47,795 nucleotides of DNA, from assembly GCA_934692665.1 (NCBI GenBank), contig CAKUUG010000010.1, forward strand, positions 1 to 47,795, in the 5' to 3' direction. The translations under genes and the position numbers were made by a program. How positions within the stretch are numbered: the first letter of the stretch is position 1; each line of letters begins with the position of its first letter. The notes beneath the pieces were generated by a model. The model saw nothing but the letters and a program-made list of their open reading frames with translations. It ran no database searches and had not been told where the DNA came from. This DNA comes from an uncultured Candidatus Melainabacteria bacterium (GTDB lineage: Bacteria > Cyanobacteriota > Vampirovibrionia > Gastranaerophilales > Gastranaerophilaceae). Positions 31,372-40,899 of this stretch are shown piece by piece.

Positions 31372-33453
31372 CTATTCTCCAATAGTATCAACAGCTTCTA
31401 CTCTAATATCTGTTATCAATTCAGAATATGAAATTACAACGATAGTTGGTATGTGACGTTCGAGCATTTGGTACAAAGGAAGTCTGATTCTTGGAGAACA
31501 TAATATTACAGGTTGGACGCCAATAGCACCTTGTGCACGCATCAAGGTGTTTGCAGTCGATTCAATAAGCTCTTGTACTTGCATAGGATTTAATAAAAAC
31601 ATTGTACCCAATTCTGTTCTTTGGCAACTATCATCAAGGATTTTTTCCCATTCGGATGAAAGAGTAAGAGCGTAGAGAACTTTATCTTTTGTTGAATTAG
31701 ATAAACATATTTGTCTACCTAAAGCAGCACGAAGTCTTTCGGATAGAATATCCGGTTCTTTTGAAAATCTGGCATAATCGCACAAACGTTCAAAAATGAA
31801 TATAATATCTTTGATTGAAACTTTTTCTCTAATCAGATTAACGAAAATTTTTCTAAGGTCAGATGTTGAAATAATAGTTGGAACAAGGTCATTAACCAAA
31901 GTCGGGTCTTGTGATTTTACCAGTTCCATCAACTTCAATACATCTGTTTTTGTCATAACTTCATCAACATATTTGCGGACACATTCTTGCAAGTGAGTTA
32001 CAATAACATCAACCGCATCAATTGCTTGAATTTTGTCATTTTTTCCTATGTGTTGAGGATTCAACCAATAAGCCTGAGATTGGAATGTTGGTTCAACTGC
32101 AACAATTGCGTTTTCGGGCAATTTTTTCCCTAATGCTTGATATTGATCAGCAATTACCATTAATTTTCCGGGATAAACAGTACCCAGTGCAACGGGGTTT
32201 CCACGAATGGAAATCAAATACTCATTGTCTCCAATTGCAGACGAGTCCATAATTCTGATATTCGGAATAATATACCCTAAATCATCAGTCACACGTTGAC
32301 GAAGTGCTGCGATTTTTGCAAGCAATTGTCCATCTTGTTCAGGGTCTGCAATAACAAGCAATGCAGCACCAACTTGCAAAGATAAAACATCAACGCCCAA
32401 TCTTTCATACATTTTGTTTGGATTAACCAAATCTTGCATATTCTGTTTAACAGCGTCCAATTGACCCAATTGTTGTTGAACATCTTGATTAACAAGAACA
32501 GAAAAAGCACCTCCGACCAATATCAAAGCAAAAATAACAAAAGGATACCAAGGCAAATGAGTGATTGGAGAAGTCAAAGCACACAATATCAAAAAGCCGG
32601 CAGCTAAAAACAAACTTGTTGGTTTGGATAAAATCTGCAAAGCCAAATCAGAACCCAATGCAACCCCTGAACCTGTTGCACGTGACATAACGATACCAGA
32701 TGATATTGACATTAAAAGAGATGGAACTTGTGAACACAAGCCATCCCCGATTGTTAACGTTGTATACTTGCCGATTGCATCTTCAGGTGCCATACCGTTT
32801 ACAATTATCCCAATAATCAAACCGCCTACAATATTGATGATTGTAATAATAATACCTGCGATAGTATCACCTTTTACAAACTTCATCGCACCATCCATTG
32901 AACCATAGAGGCTTGATTCTCTTTGTAAATCTTCACGGCGTTTTACTGCTTCTTCCGGAGAAATCAATCCGGCGTTAAAATCGGCGTCGATTGTCATTTG
33001 TTTACCAGGCATCGCATCCAATGCAAAACGTGCAGAAACTTCAGCGATACGTTCAGCACCTTTTGTAATAACCATAAACTGCACAACCGTAATAATCAAA
33101 AATATGACTATACCAACAATCATATTACCACCTGAAACGAAATCGCCAAAAGCAGTAACGACCTGTCCTGCATCACCTTTTGCAAGAATTAAACGAGTAG
33201 ATGCAATAGACAAAACCAATCTAAATACTGTACCTATAAGCAAAATAGAAGGAAATGCAGCCAGTTCAAGGGGTTTATTTACATACAAAGATATCATTAA
33301 TAGAACAATACCCAATGTAATATTGAACCCGATAGACATGTTAATCATCCAGTTTGGAACTTCAAACAACAAAATTCCGATTAACAATATAACAAAAATC
33401 GCTAATGAAAATTCAGAAAGTAAATTTGTGCCTTGTTTACCGGGAGCAGCCAA
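31372..33453 (-). CDS. flhA: Flagellar export gate protein FlhA
   Basis: 693 residues. Eight membrane helices in residues about 15-320, with the FHIPEP-family signature FRLVLSIASTRLIL and the cytoplasmic loop AEVSARFALDAMPGKQMTID; the C-terminal about 350 residues are the cytoplasmic ring (FlhA_C), ending before VDTIGE. It is the nonameric gate of the flagellar type III export apparatus. Starts one base after fliH stops. FlhA rather than a virulence SctV homologue is favoured by the flagellar neighbours. Confidence 0.95.
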   Translation of the reverse strand: MAAPGKQGTNLLSEFSLAIFVILLIGILLFEVPNWMINMSIGFNITLGIVLLMISLYVNKPLELAAFPSILLIGTVFRLVLSIASTRLILAKGDAGQVVTAFGDFVSGGNMIVGIVIFLIITVVQFMVITKGAERIAEVSARFALDAMPGKQMTIDADFNAGLISPEEAVKRREDLQRESSLYGSMDGAMKFVKGDTIAGIIITIINIVGGLIIGIIVNGMAPEDAIGKYTTLTIGDGLCSQVPSLLMSISSGIVMSRATGSGVALGSDLALQILSKPTSLFLAAGFLILCALTSPITHLPWYPFVIFALILVGGAFSVLVNQDVQQQLGQLDAVKQNMQDLVNPNKMYERLGVDVLSLQVGAALLVIADPEQDGQLLAKIAALRQRVTDDLGYIIPNIRIMDSSAIGDNEYLISIRGNPVALGTVYPGKLMVIADQYQALGKKLPENAIVAVEPTFQSQAYWLNPQHIGKNDKIQAIDAVDVIVTHLQECVRKYVDEVMTKTDVLKLMELVKSQDPTLVNDLVPTIISTSDLRKIFVNLIREKVSIKDIIFIFERLCDYARFSKEPDILSERLRAALGRQICLSNSTKDKVLYALTLSSEWEKILDDSCQRTELGTMFLLNPMQVQELIESTANTLMRAQGAIGVQPVILCSPRIRLPLYQMLERHIPTIVVISYSELITDIRVEAVDTIGE

Positions 33454-34257
33454 CTACAGTCCTCCCCTATAAATTCCAAACGCCCCTTGCAAAATCGCAA
33501 GCTGAGTTTTGAAATTGGCATCAATTACGCCATTATTCGCAACAACCAAACAGCTTCCTTTTTCTACTGAATCATCAGCAACGAAATTAACTTTTGCCGT
33601 TATATTTTTACTTTTAATAACTTCAGGCAAAGACACTTGAGCAAATTCAACATCTTGGGAATTCACTTTTATTGTTATTTTTTGGGTATCTGTGCTTATT
33701 TCGTCCATTACCGACATAACAATATTTTTCAATACATCGTGTGAAATTTCTACTTCTTTTTTAATGATTTTTTTTGCTATTTCCATAGACAATTCCATAA
33801 TATGAGGATAAAACTCTTTGTACATTTCATCTTTCATATCCAAAAATTCTTCAAGCGAAGTCTTGATGTTGTCTATGTCTTGTTGAGCTTTCAATAAACC
33901 ATTCTGATAACCTTCACGAGCCGCAAGCTCTTTTATAGAGTGGGCTTCTTGTTGAGCACGAGTAACCAAAGAACGCTCATCTATTCTTCTATAGCCTCTA
34001 CGCCTATCGCCTCTTCTTCTTTCAATTCTTTCTTTAAATTCAATAGAAGAAATATCTATCTTTTCAAAAGATTCTTTTTCAACATCTTCTTTTGGAGGTT
34101 TTAATTCTATTTGTATTTCTTCTTTTTTGTTGGTATTTTCAGCTTTTTCGACATCAAGAATAACGGCTTCTTTTTTTATTACATTCTTTTTTTTGCGAGA
34201 AACCGAAGGAGAAGATTGTTCTTTTTTTGAAGTAGAATTTTTACCTCTGATTATCAT
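33454..34257 (-). CDS. fliH: Flagellar export stator protein, FliH-like
   Basis: 267 residues. Residues 1-105 are charged, Lys/Arg-rich with a run RRGDRRRGYRRIDERS; residues about 115-260 are the FliH/V-type ATPase E-subunit-like part (AQQEAHSIKELAAREGYQNG, then IMELSMEIAKKIIKKEVEIS). FliH regulates FliI and docks it at the export gate. Starts by a 4-base ATGA overlap with the preceding gene and runs directly into flhA. Confidence 0.85.
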   Translation of the reverse strand: MIIRGKNSTSKKEQSSPSVSRKKKNVIKKEAVILDVEKAENTNKKEEIQIELKPPKEDVEKESFEKIDISSIEFKERIERRRGDRRRGYRRIDERSLVTRAQQEAHSIKELAAREGYQNGLLKAQQDIDNIKTSLEEFLDMKDEMYKEFYPHIMELSMEIAKKIIKKEVEISHDVLKNIVMSVMDEISTDTQKITIKVNSQDVEFAQVSLPEVIKSKNITAKVNFVADDSVEKGSCLVVANNGVIDANFKTQLAILQGAFGIYRGGL

Positions 34258-35210
34258 ACGATATTTTCTTCTATATATTTAGATACAGTATCTGCAATAT
34301 ATGCAGGCAATTTTTTTCTTTTGCCATCATAACAAGAATAAACAAAATCCTTTATTGCAGGCCTTTCATTATCTATAATAGTAGAAATTTTTTCTCTAGA
34401 CGAATTTTTTACAATTTTATACAATTTTTTGTATGCTCTATCATAACTTATTACAATTGTTTCAGGCAAAACGGTTTTCAAATCTTCAAAACATTTTATT
34501 GTCGCATTCAAATCCATTTTTTCTTCTAAATCAGGAATTTTTAGATACTTCAACAATACATCTCTTTCCGGTTTTTTAAAGCCTTGTACAATGTTTTTTA
34601 TTTTGTCACTCGGAAAACTTTTGATTAAAACAGCTAAAGAAGCAAGTTTTATGATTTTGTCATCAGACATGCATTCTGTCTGCATTTTTATATCATCGTT
34701 CGCTTGTTCAACTGCCATATTATCGATATTTGATTGAGACAACGTATTTTTTGCCAAATCTTGGCTCAAAACTCCCTTTTGCTCCAATTCGGCAACAGCT
34801 TTTGAAAAGCTCTTTTTAACTTGTGCTTCTACAAGGGCGATTAGTTGTTCTTGTGGTATTTCATTTTCTATTGCTTTTTTTGCAACATCAAAAACCGTAA
34901 AGGCAACTTTTTGCAAAATGCTTTCTCTTAACTCAGGAGCAATTCCTGCTCTAATTACGTCTATTGATTTGTGAAAAATCCACTCTCCAATAAACTGAAC
35001 AACAAGACAAGCTTCTTGGGCGTTGAGTTTAGAATCTTTTTCACCCAAAAGAGCATCTCCTGCCATTTTGCAAAAGCGATAAATTATATCAACAATAAAA
35101 TCTAAATCTGTTTTTTGGATATCATTAGGCACTACTTGTCTAGCTTGTGAAGACAAGTCACGAGCAAACGCTTCTGAATTAAAATTACTTATTCCCGTAT
35201 TTTCTGCCAT
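34254..35210 (-). CDS. FliG-position protein, highly divergent motor switch candidate
   Basis: 318 residues, the length of FliG (about 330), located between fliF and fliH exactly where fliG normally sits. All-helical, soluble. I cannot find FliG hallmark motifs such as EHPQTIA or the charged C-terminal torque helix signature. Visible segments include CLVVQFIGEWIFHKSIDVIR and ASLAVLIKSFPSDKIKNIV; the latter is weakly reminiscent of an ARM-like FliG repeat. FliF keeps a FliG-binding-like tail, which supports a FliG role. A 19-bp gap follows fliF. Call it FliG by position only. Confidence 0.55.
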   Translation of the reverse strand: MAENTGISNFNSEAFARDLSSQARQVVPNDIQKTDLDFIVDIIYRFCKMAGDALLGEKDSKLNAQEACLVVQFIGEWIFHKSIDVIRAGIAPELRESILQKVAFTVFDVAKKAIENEIPQEQLIALVEAQVKKSFSKAVAELEQKGVLSQDLAKNTLSQSNIDNMAVEQANDDIKMQTECMSDDKIIKLASLAVLIKSFPSDKIKNIVQGFKKPERDVLLKYLKIPDLEEKMDLNATIKCFEDLKTVLPETIVISYDRAYKKLYKIVKNSSREKISTIIDNERPAIKDFVYSCYDGKRKKLPAYIADTVSKYIEENIV

Positions 35211-35229
35211 AATTTATTGAGCCGCTTCT

Positions 35230-36954
35230 TTATGCACTTTCAATCCAATTTTTAAGTTTTTCTATTGCTTCATTTTCATCCATAGAATTGAAATCTGATT
35301 CCAGTTCATCTATTGCATCTGCCAAATTGCCACGATTGTGATTTTGACTTTTTGTTGCCATATTTTTTGCTTGTTCCAATGCTAGAGTGTATTGGTTTTT
35401 TTGTTCAATCATATTTTGTGCCATCTGTTCTTGTTGTGCAATCAGATTGTTTGCTTGGTTTGTAACATCTTTTAGTTGTTGTTCTTGCGTTGCAGCGATT
35501 TCTCTCAAGTATTCAAGCTCTTCTTGTTGTTTTTTGCTTGCATCTTTCACTTTTTTTCCAATATGACTCAAGCCAAAAATCAACCCTATAAGAAGCATAC
35601 CCCCAACAACCCACCATGGATTTCCTGATTCTTCAGGCTTTGGAAGTTCATTTTCTTTATCCGGCGCCATAACCAAACTATTAGATTCTACATAAGCGAT
35701 AGAAACGTCTTCGGCCTTCACTTTTGGGCTTGCTGCAGAAGCGATTAAAGATTTCAATTCAAACAAACTCATATTTGCAGGAATTGCATTTTCTTCTATC
35801 GAAACCGCAATAGATATTTTTTCTATTATTCCGGCATCCATATATTCATTTACTTGTGTTTTTGAAACGCCATATTGGGTTTCCGTTGCTGATCTGGAAT
35901 ATCTTCTATCTTGAGAAGAAGAACCGTTTTGGATTCCGTTTTGTACCCCATCAGGAACTTGTACACTTACGGGACTCATGCCTGATGATGTCGAATCGTT
36001 GTGATTATCGCCCAAGTTTTCTTTAAAATGCTGTTCAGATACTGCTGTTTTTTGGTCAGGGTTGTATAAAATGCTTGATTTTTCGACAGGTGATTGAGTC
36101 AAAAATGTAGAAACAGTCGCAATATAGTTACCTTTTCCTAACAATTTATCCAATTGAGCATTAACTTTTGATTGCATATATTTGTCATTTTCTTCGATTT
36201 TTGCAATCGCATCATCAGATGCACCAATTATTGAATTGTAAACTGTTCCATTTGTATCTGTGATAGAGATATTATCAGCTTCCAGCCCGTTTACCGCACC
36301 TAAAAGAAGATTAGATATAGCTTTTACTTTCATATTGTCCAATCTTTCGCCGGATGGCATAGTGATTTGGACTGTTGCTGTTATTGGTTTTTGGTCTGAA
36401 GCAAAGAATGTTTGTTCAGGAATAGAAACAAATACTTGAGCGTTTTCAATTGGAGGAATTTTTCTGATTAATCTGGACAATTCACCATTAATTGCCCTAA
36501 TTAGTCTGATTTTTTTATCATCTTTTGTAGATGTAAAATCACCTTTATCAAAAATTTCAAGTCCGGTGTGCTCATCCAACAAACCACTCTTTACTATCGC
36601 TAATAACGCCCTATCTCTTTGGTCTTGGGTATATTCTTTTAAAACTATACTTTGCTTTGAACCATCCGGAACTTTTGTTGCAATTATTTGTTCACGAGCT
36701 AAAAGCGCTTGAACCTCAAGAGCTTTTCCTGGGTTGTCTGTTGTAAACAATGTAACAGGGTCATTTTTTATGATTTTTTCTGAAGTTTTTATTTTTTGAT
36801 CTACGCTTTCACTTGCTGCAGAATTTGACGAATTCACATTAACAAGTACAAAAATCACCAACACAAAAACAATTGCCAGCGTAACTCCGCAGCAAATTAT
36901 CGTATACAAAAGTGGTTTATTTTCAGTTATTTGTTTTAGGTCAAATTTTTCCAT
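35230..36954 (-). CDS. fliF: Flagellar MS-ring protein FliF
   Basis: 574 residues. Membrane helix at about 15-40, then the ring-building motif domains (ALEVQALLAREQIIATKVPD; IPPIENAQVFVSIPEQTFFA; ATVQITMPSGERLDNMKVKA), a Ser/Gln-rich insertion near residue 320-355, a second membrane helix near 447-465, a coiled coil to about 535, and a C-terminal tail NEAIEKLKNWIESA that matches the FliG-binding end. It forms the MS ring in the inner membrane. Confidence 0.95.
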   Translation of the reverse strand: MEKFDLKQITENKPLLYTIICCGVTLAIVFVLVIFVLVNVNSSNSAASESVDQKIKTSEKIIKNDPVTLFTTDNPGKALEVQALLAREQIIATKVPDGSKQSIVLKEYTQDQRDRALLAIVKSGLLDEHTGLEIFDKGDFTSTKDDKKIRLIRAINGELSRLIRKIPPIENAQVFVSIPEQTFFASDQKPITATVQITMPSGERLDNMKVKAISNLLLGAVNGLEADNISITDTNGTVYNSIIGASDDAIAKIEENDKYMQSKVNAQLDKLLGKGNYIATVSTFLTQSPVEKSSILYNPDQKTAVSEQHFKENLGDNHNDSTSSGMSPVSVQVPDGVQNGIQNGSSSQDRRYSRSATETQYGVSKTQVNEYMDAGIIEKISIAVSIEENAIPANMSLFELKSLIASAASPKVKAEDVSIAYVESNSLVMAPDKENELPKPEESGNPWWVVGGMLLIGLIFGLSHIGKKVKDASKKQQEELEYLREIAATQEQQLKDVTNQANNLIAQQEQMAQNMIEQKNQYTLALEQAKNMATKSQNHNRGNLADAIDELESDFNSMDENEAIEKLKNWIESA

Positions 36955-37011
36955 ATTTTGGCAATTTTCTTATAGTAAAAATTGTACTATTATTCTTTTT
37001 TAAAGTTAATA

Positions 37012-37320
37012 CTAAATAGTTATTTGCATGATTTTTTCATACGTTTGTAGTATCTTGCCTGTGACAGTTGCAGCAGCTTGCACAGTAAGTTCACTTTTTG
37101 CAACAGCAGCCATTACATCATGGACATCGGCTTTGCCTTGCATAGCATCAGCAAGAAGTTCTTGGGGTTTGTTTGTTGTTTCATTCATTTCGCCAATCAT
37201 ATCAATCATCAAATTTTTAAAATTCCCGATTTTATTGTCTGCATTGACAGAAACATTTCCCTCAAGAGGTTGCATTTTATCTAATCTTGAAAAATTAATA
37301 TGTCCGATTTTGCTATTCAT
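37012..37320 (-). CDS. fliE: Flagellar hook-basal body protein FliE
   Basis: 102 residues. The C-terminal half (DAMQGKADVHDVMAAVAKSE, then LTVQAAATVTGKILQTYEKI) is the FliE family signature. FliE joins the MS ring to the rod. It lies between the transglycosylase and fliF on one strand, all probably one operon. Confidence 0.93.
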   Translation of the reverse strand: MNSKIGHINFSRLDKMQPLEGNVSVNADNKIGNFKNLMIDMIGEMNETTNKPQELLADAMQGKADVHDVMAAVAKSELTVQAAATVTGKILQTYEKIMQITI

Positions 37321-37332
37321 TATTTATTCCTT

Positions 37333-38034
37333 TTATAGATAGTTTTTTAATACAGCTCTAACATAATTTTGGGTTTCAGGATAAGGTGGAACACCGGAAT
37401 ATTTGTCCACTGCCCCGGGGCCTGCATTGTATGCGGCAAGAGCAAGAATTTTGTTTCCGTTGTATTTATCTAACATTTGTTTTAGGTATTTTACTCCACC
37501 TTCTATATTTTCTTTTGGATCTAGAGGGTTATTTACGCCGAGTGATTTTGCGGTTTTTGGCATTAATTGCATCAAACCCAGTGCACCTGCTTTTGATATA
37601 GCATTTGGGTTAAATGCAGATTCTTGTTTTATTAGAGCTTGTACAAGTTTTTCTTCTACTCCATAATTTTTGCTTATGTGTTTTACATAGTCTAGAATTT
37701 TATCTTTTGAGGTTAATTTTTCATTTGTTATTGGGGTGGTTTTTGCAGTTGTTGTGTTTATTTTATCTACACTTTTAGACAAACTTCCAAAAGGCAAAAA
37801 AGATGTCGTTTTTACATTTGGCGGCAAATCAACATTGAATATGTTGTTATTTCTTTGCGATGAATCTATTTTTGATTCAGCTAAAATTTCATTAAAGCCT
37901 TTCATAGATTCGCTTTTTGTTTCTTCTGCAGGATAGAATGAATTTATATAGCGATTCAATTCATCTACACGTGAATATGCAGTCGCTTGAGAAGAAGAAT
38001 TTATGTAATTTTGGATTTGTGGACTATACATCAA
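37333..38034 (-). CDS. Lytic transglycosylase (SLT domain)
   Basis: 233 residues. No clear signal peptide; residues about 1-105 are low-complexity Ser/Asn/Lys, and residues about 108-233 are an SLT (lysozyme-like) domain with catalytic Glu in ALIKQESAFNPNA, GLMQLMPKTAKSLGV, and ALAAYNAGPGAV. It cleaves peptidoglycan; the operon position before fliE suggests it opens the wall for the rod, as FlgJ does elsewhere. Export may rely on the flagellar system given the lack of a signal peptide. Confidence 0.9.
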   Translation of the reverse strand: MMYSPQIQNYINSSSQATAYSRVDELNRYINSFYPAEETKSESMKGFNEILAESKIDSSQRNNNIFNVDLPPNVKTTSFLPFGSLSKSVDKINTTTAKTTPITNEKLTSKDKILDYVKHISKNYGVEEKLVQALIKQESAFNPNAISKAGALGLMQLMPKTAKSLGVNNPLDPKENIEGGVKYLKQMLDKYNGNKILALAAYNAGPGAVDKYSGVPPYPETQNYVRAVLKNYL

Positions 38035-38204
38035 CCTTTTCCCCTGTTTTTATTTTCGGACACAAAAAAGTATTCTGAAATAAAAAGAGAATAATTCATT
38101 CATTTGTATTAATATTTAATGTTTTATGTAAAAAAATCAATCTTGTTTGCCTAAAGTAAATAATGATGTTAAATTATTAATAAAAATCGTTGTTTGGAGT
38201 AAAT

Positions 38205-38900
38205 ATGAAAAAAGGTTTTACTTTAGCAGAAGTAATGATAACATTAACCGTAATCGGTATAATAACGGCAGTCATTATTCCCGTTGCAATACATTCAAAG
38301 CCAAACGAAAATACATTAAAATTTAAAAAAGCCAATGAAACGCTATACCAAACAATATCAACAATGACAAATTCAGACAAATATTACAAAAATGGGGATT
38401 TGGGACTAAAAGCAAACGGCAACGATGTTGATGCTACATATTTTTGCAAGACTTTTTCTGATATTGTATCGGTCAAAAAATCTGACTGTAGAATAATGGA
38501 GAAAAGCTCAGATACAAACAACTGGGATCACTATCAATATACCTATTGGGCAATAGAATGGGCGGAAAGTGAACTTGATAGATACTGTAAAGAAAGACAA
38601 GAAAATAATTACGAAGAAATAGTGACAACTGATGGCATTATATATTTTGAGCCGGGCACTACTGTACATTTTAAAACAAAAGGAACTCCCAACAATGGCA
38701 ATATAGAAGATGCTTATCTTTTTTATGACAATGCTCAAAATTCATTTAAACAAAATAGGGTGTATAAAACTCTTTGTGTTGACGTAGATGGATTAAACAA
38801 AGGCGAAGACCCTTTTGGTTATGGAATAAGGGTTGATGGAAAGATTTTTGCAGGCCCTAGAGCTAAAGAGTGGCTTGCAAAATCAGTTCAAGAAGAATAA
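38205..38900 (+). CDS. Prepilin-like protein, paralog 4
   Basis: 231 residues from ATG 38205 (GGAG 6-9 bp upstream). The N-terminus MKKGFTLAEVMITLTVIG is a class III signal. The C-terminus (LNKGEDPFGYGIRVDGKIFA) matches paralog 3 and lacks the paralog 1/2 Cys pair; the DQNG motif of the other copies is degenerate here. It lies alone between the flagellar operon and ferritin, with a terminator downstream. Confidence 0.87.
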   Translation: MKKGFTLAEVMITLTVIGIITAVIIPVAIHSKPNENTLKFKKANETLYQTISTMTNSDKYYKNGDLGLKANGNDVDATYFCKTFSDIVSVKKSDCRIMEKSSDTNNWDHYQYTYWAIEWAESELDRYCKERQENNYEEIVTTDGIIYFEPGTTVHFKTKGTPNNGNIEDAYLFYDNAQNSFKQNRVYKTLCVDVDGLNKGEDPFGYGIRVDGKIFAGPRAKEWLAKSVQEE

Positions 38901-38902
38901 CA

Positions 38903-38937
38903 TTTTTGCCAAAAGACTAAAAATCTTTTGGCAAAAA
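38903..38937. terminator. Terminator between prepilin 4 and ferritin
   Basis: Perfect 13-bp stem TTTTTGCCAAAAG / CTTTTGGCAAAAA with a 9-base loop. T-rich flanks on both strands allow it to serve both convergent genes. Confidence 0.8.
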
Positions 38938-38958
38938 TTGTTTTGTATTTAAATTAAT

Positions 38959-39468
38959 TTATTTTATTATAGGAGCAACAAATTGTCTTGTCATCAATTC
39001 TTTATCCAATACCAACAATGCTGCAGGAGTATCTTGTATCATTTCTAATTGATGCAAAATGTCAGAAAAACTTTCTTCTTCTTCGACTTGTTCATTTATG
39101 TACCAATTCAAGAAAATTGAAGCTGCTCTATCATTGTTGTCTTGTGCAATTTTTGCAAGTTCATTTATTTTTGATGTAACCAATTGTTCATGGACTATAC
39201 CTGTTTTAAACACATCTAATGGACAACTCCACTCTGTTTGAGGTTTTTCTATTGTATCCAGTTTTACTTTTCCGCCACGTCTTAAAACATAATCTATCAT
39301 GCCCATAGCATGTACTCTTTCTTCTTGGACTTGGACTGACATCCAATTTGCAAAACCATTTAAATTTGCATTTTTAAAATATGCATACATAGATAAATAC
39401 AGATACTCTGAATATAATTCAGCATTTATTTGCGTGTTGAATGCTTTTTCTACATTTTCGTTTAGCAT
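38959..39468 (-). CDS. ftnA: Ferritin
   Basis: 169 residues, a single four-helix ferritin-like domain. Ferroxidase ligands are visible in QINAELYSEYLYLSM, QVQEERVHAMGM and FLNWYINEQVEEEESF. It is of the bacterial non-heme FtnA type, cytoplasmic, storing iron as oxidised mineral. The QVQEERVHA spelling is a usual bacterial variant. Likely a single gene bounded by the bidirectional terminator. Confidence 0.95.
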   Translation of the reverse strand: MLNENVEKAFNTQINAELYSEYLYLSMYAYFKNANLNGFANWMSVQVQEERVHAMGMIDYVLRRGGKVKLDTIEKPQTEWSCPLDVFKTGIVHEQLVTSKINELAKIAQDNNDRAASIFLNWYINEQVEEEESFSDILHQLEMIQDTPAALLVLDKELMTRQFVAPIIK

Positions 39469-39552
39469 ATTGCCTCCTTTTTTTCAGATTCTATCATAAA
39501 AACAAAAATTCAATCATTAGCCTTTTGCATCTTAATCTGCTATAATTTATTT

Positions 39553-40899
39553 GTGAACGAAGAGATAGAATACAAACTACAAAAACTAAAAGAAAAGACC
39601 TATACAACGCTTGAAAATATTGATTTGTACAAATACAAAGGTGTTGTTTCAAAACTTTTGGGTCTTACTGTAGAAGTTAAACTCCCCGGACTGAAAATCG
39701 GTGATTTGTGCTATATCCAAACCTACACAGGCGAAAGAAAAGCTGCAGAAGTCCAAGCATTCAAAGGGGATGTTGCACAACTTCTTTTACTTTATGATGG
39801 AGAAGGAATAGGACAAGGTTCTTTGGTTGAAACAACAGGCTCTCCTATTTTGTTGCCTGTTGGAGATTTTTTGTTGGGCAGATTAATAAATCCGCTGGGT
39901 GAACCCATGGACGGCAAAAGTCTAAATGTCGAAGGTGCAAAATATATGAACATTAACGGCACAATCCCCGATCCTTTTTCACGCCCTATTATTACAGAAC
40001 AAATGTCTACAGGTGTTAGGGTAATTGATGGGCTTTTGACTATGGGAACTGGACAAAGAATGGGGCTGTTTGCAGGTTCCGGTGTCGGAAAATCGACACT
40101 TCTGGGCATGATTGCAAGAAACTCTGATGCCGATGTCAATGTCGTAGCACTGATTGGAGAACGTGGACGTGAAGTTAAAGAGTTTATTGTTGATTCTCTA
40201 AAAGAAGAAGGTATGAAAAAATCTGTCGTTATATGTGCGACAGGGGATTTGCCGCCATTAATCAGAATGAAGTGCTTGCTTGCTGCAACAACTGTTTGCG
40301 AATATTTTAGAGATCAAGGCAAAAAAGTATTTTTAATGACTGATACAGTTACACGTTGTGCAATGGCAGGGCGTGAAGTTGGTCTGTCATTGGGCGAACC
40401 TCCCACAATGAAAGGTTATCCGCCTTCTATTTTTTCTTGGTTGCAAAGAGCATTGGAAAGAACAGGAAATTCAGAAAAAGGCTCAATAACAGCCCTATAT
40501 ACAGTATTGATGGAAGGCGACGATATCACAGACCCTATTGTTGATATTGTAAGGGGTATTGTAGATGGGCACATATTTTTATCAAGAAAAGTTGCAGAAC
40601 AAAACCACTATCCCGCAATCGACGCTCTCGGTTCTATTTCGAGGTTGATGAGTGCAATAGCTGATCCTGAACACAAAGAAGCAGCAGGTAAAATGAGAAA
40701 CCTGATGGCATTGTATAGAGAAAACAAAGACTTGATTGATGTCGGCATGTATCAAACAGGTTCAAACCCCAGACTCGACATTGCAATCGAACTAATGCCA
40801 AAAATAAATGCTTTTTTGCAACAAAAGACAACGGATATTGTTTCTATGAAAACAACAATCGACACTTTAAAAAATATGATGAGAAACGTCAATATCTAA
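39553..40899 (+). CDS. fliI: Flagellum-specific ATPase FliI
   Basis: 448 residues from a GTG start. The N-terminal beta domain is followed by Walker A GLFAGSGVGKST (171-182), ALIGERGREVKEF, and VFLMTDTVTRCAMAGREVGL with GEPPTMKGYPPSIFS. It is closest to the F1-beta-like export ATPases and forms a hexamer that prepares flagellar substrates. It is separated from fliH and flhA by 5 kb and on the other strand. Its stop overlaps the convergent gene by 4 bp. Confidence 0.95.
   Translation: MNEEIEYKLQKLKEKTYTTLENIDLYKYKGVVSKLLGLTVEVKLPGLKIGDLCYIQTYTGERKAAEVQAFKGDVAQLLLLYDGEGIGQGSLVETTGSPILLPVGDFLLGRLINPLGEPMDGKSLNVEGAKYMNINGTIPDPFSRPIITEQMSTGVRVIDGLLTMGTGQRMGLFAGSGVGKSTLLGMIARNSDADVNVVALIGERGREVKEFIVDSLKEEGMKKSVVICATGDLPPLIRMKCLLAATTVCEYFRDQGKKVFLMTDTVTRCAMAGREVGLSLGEPPTMKGYPPSIFSWLQRALERTGNSEKGSITALYTVLMEGDDITDPIVDIVRGIVDGHIFLSRKVAEQNHYPAIDALGSISRLMSAIADPEHKEAAGKMRNLMALYRENKDLIDVGMYQTGSNPRLDIAIELMPKINAFLQQKTTDIVSMKTTIDTLKNMMRNVNI

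Noticed and set aside
31372..38034. Non-flagellar type III secretion system
   Set aside because: FliE, rod proteins FlgB/FlgC/FlgG and FliI in the same window point to a flagellar system.
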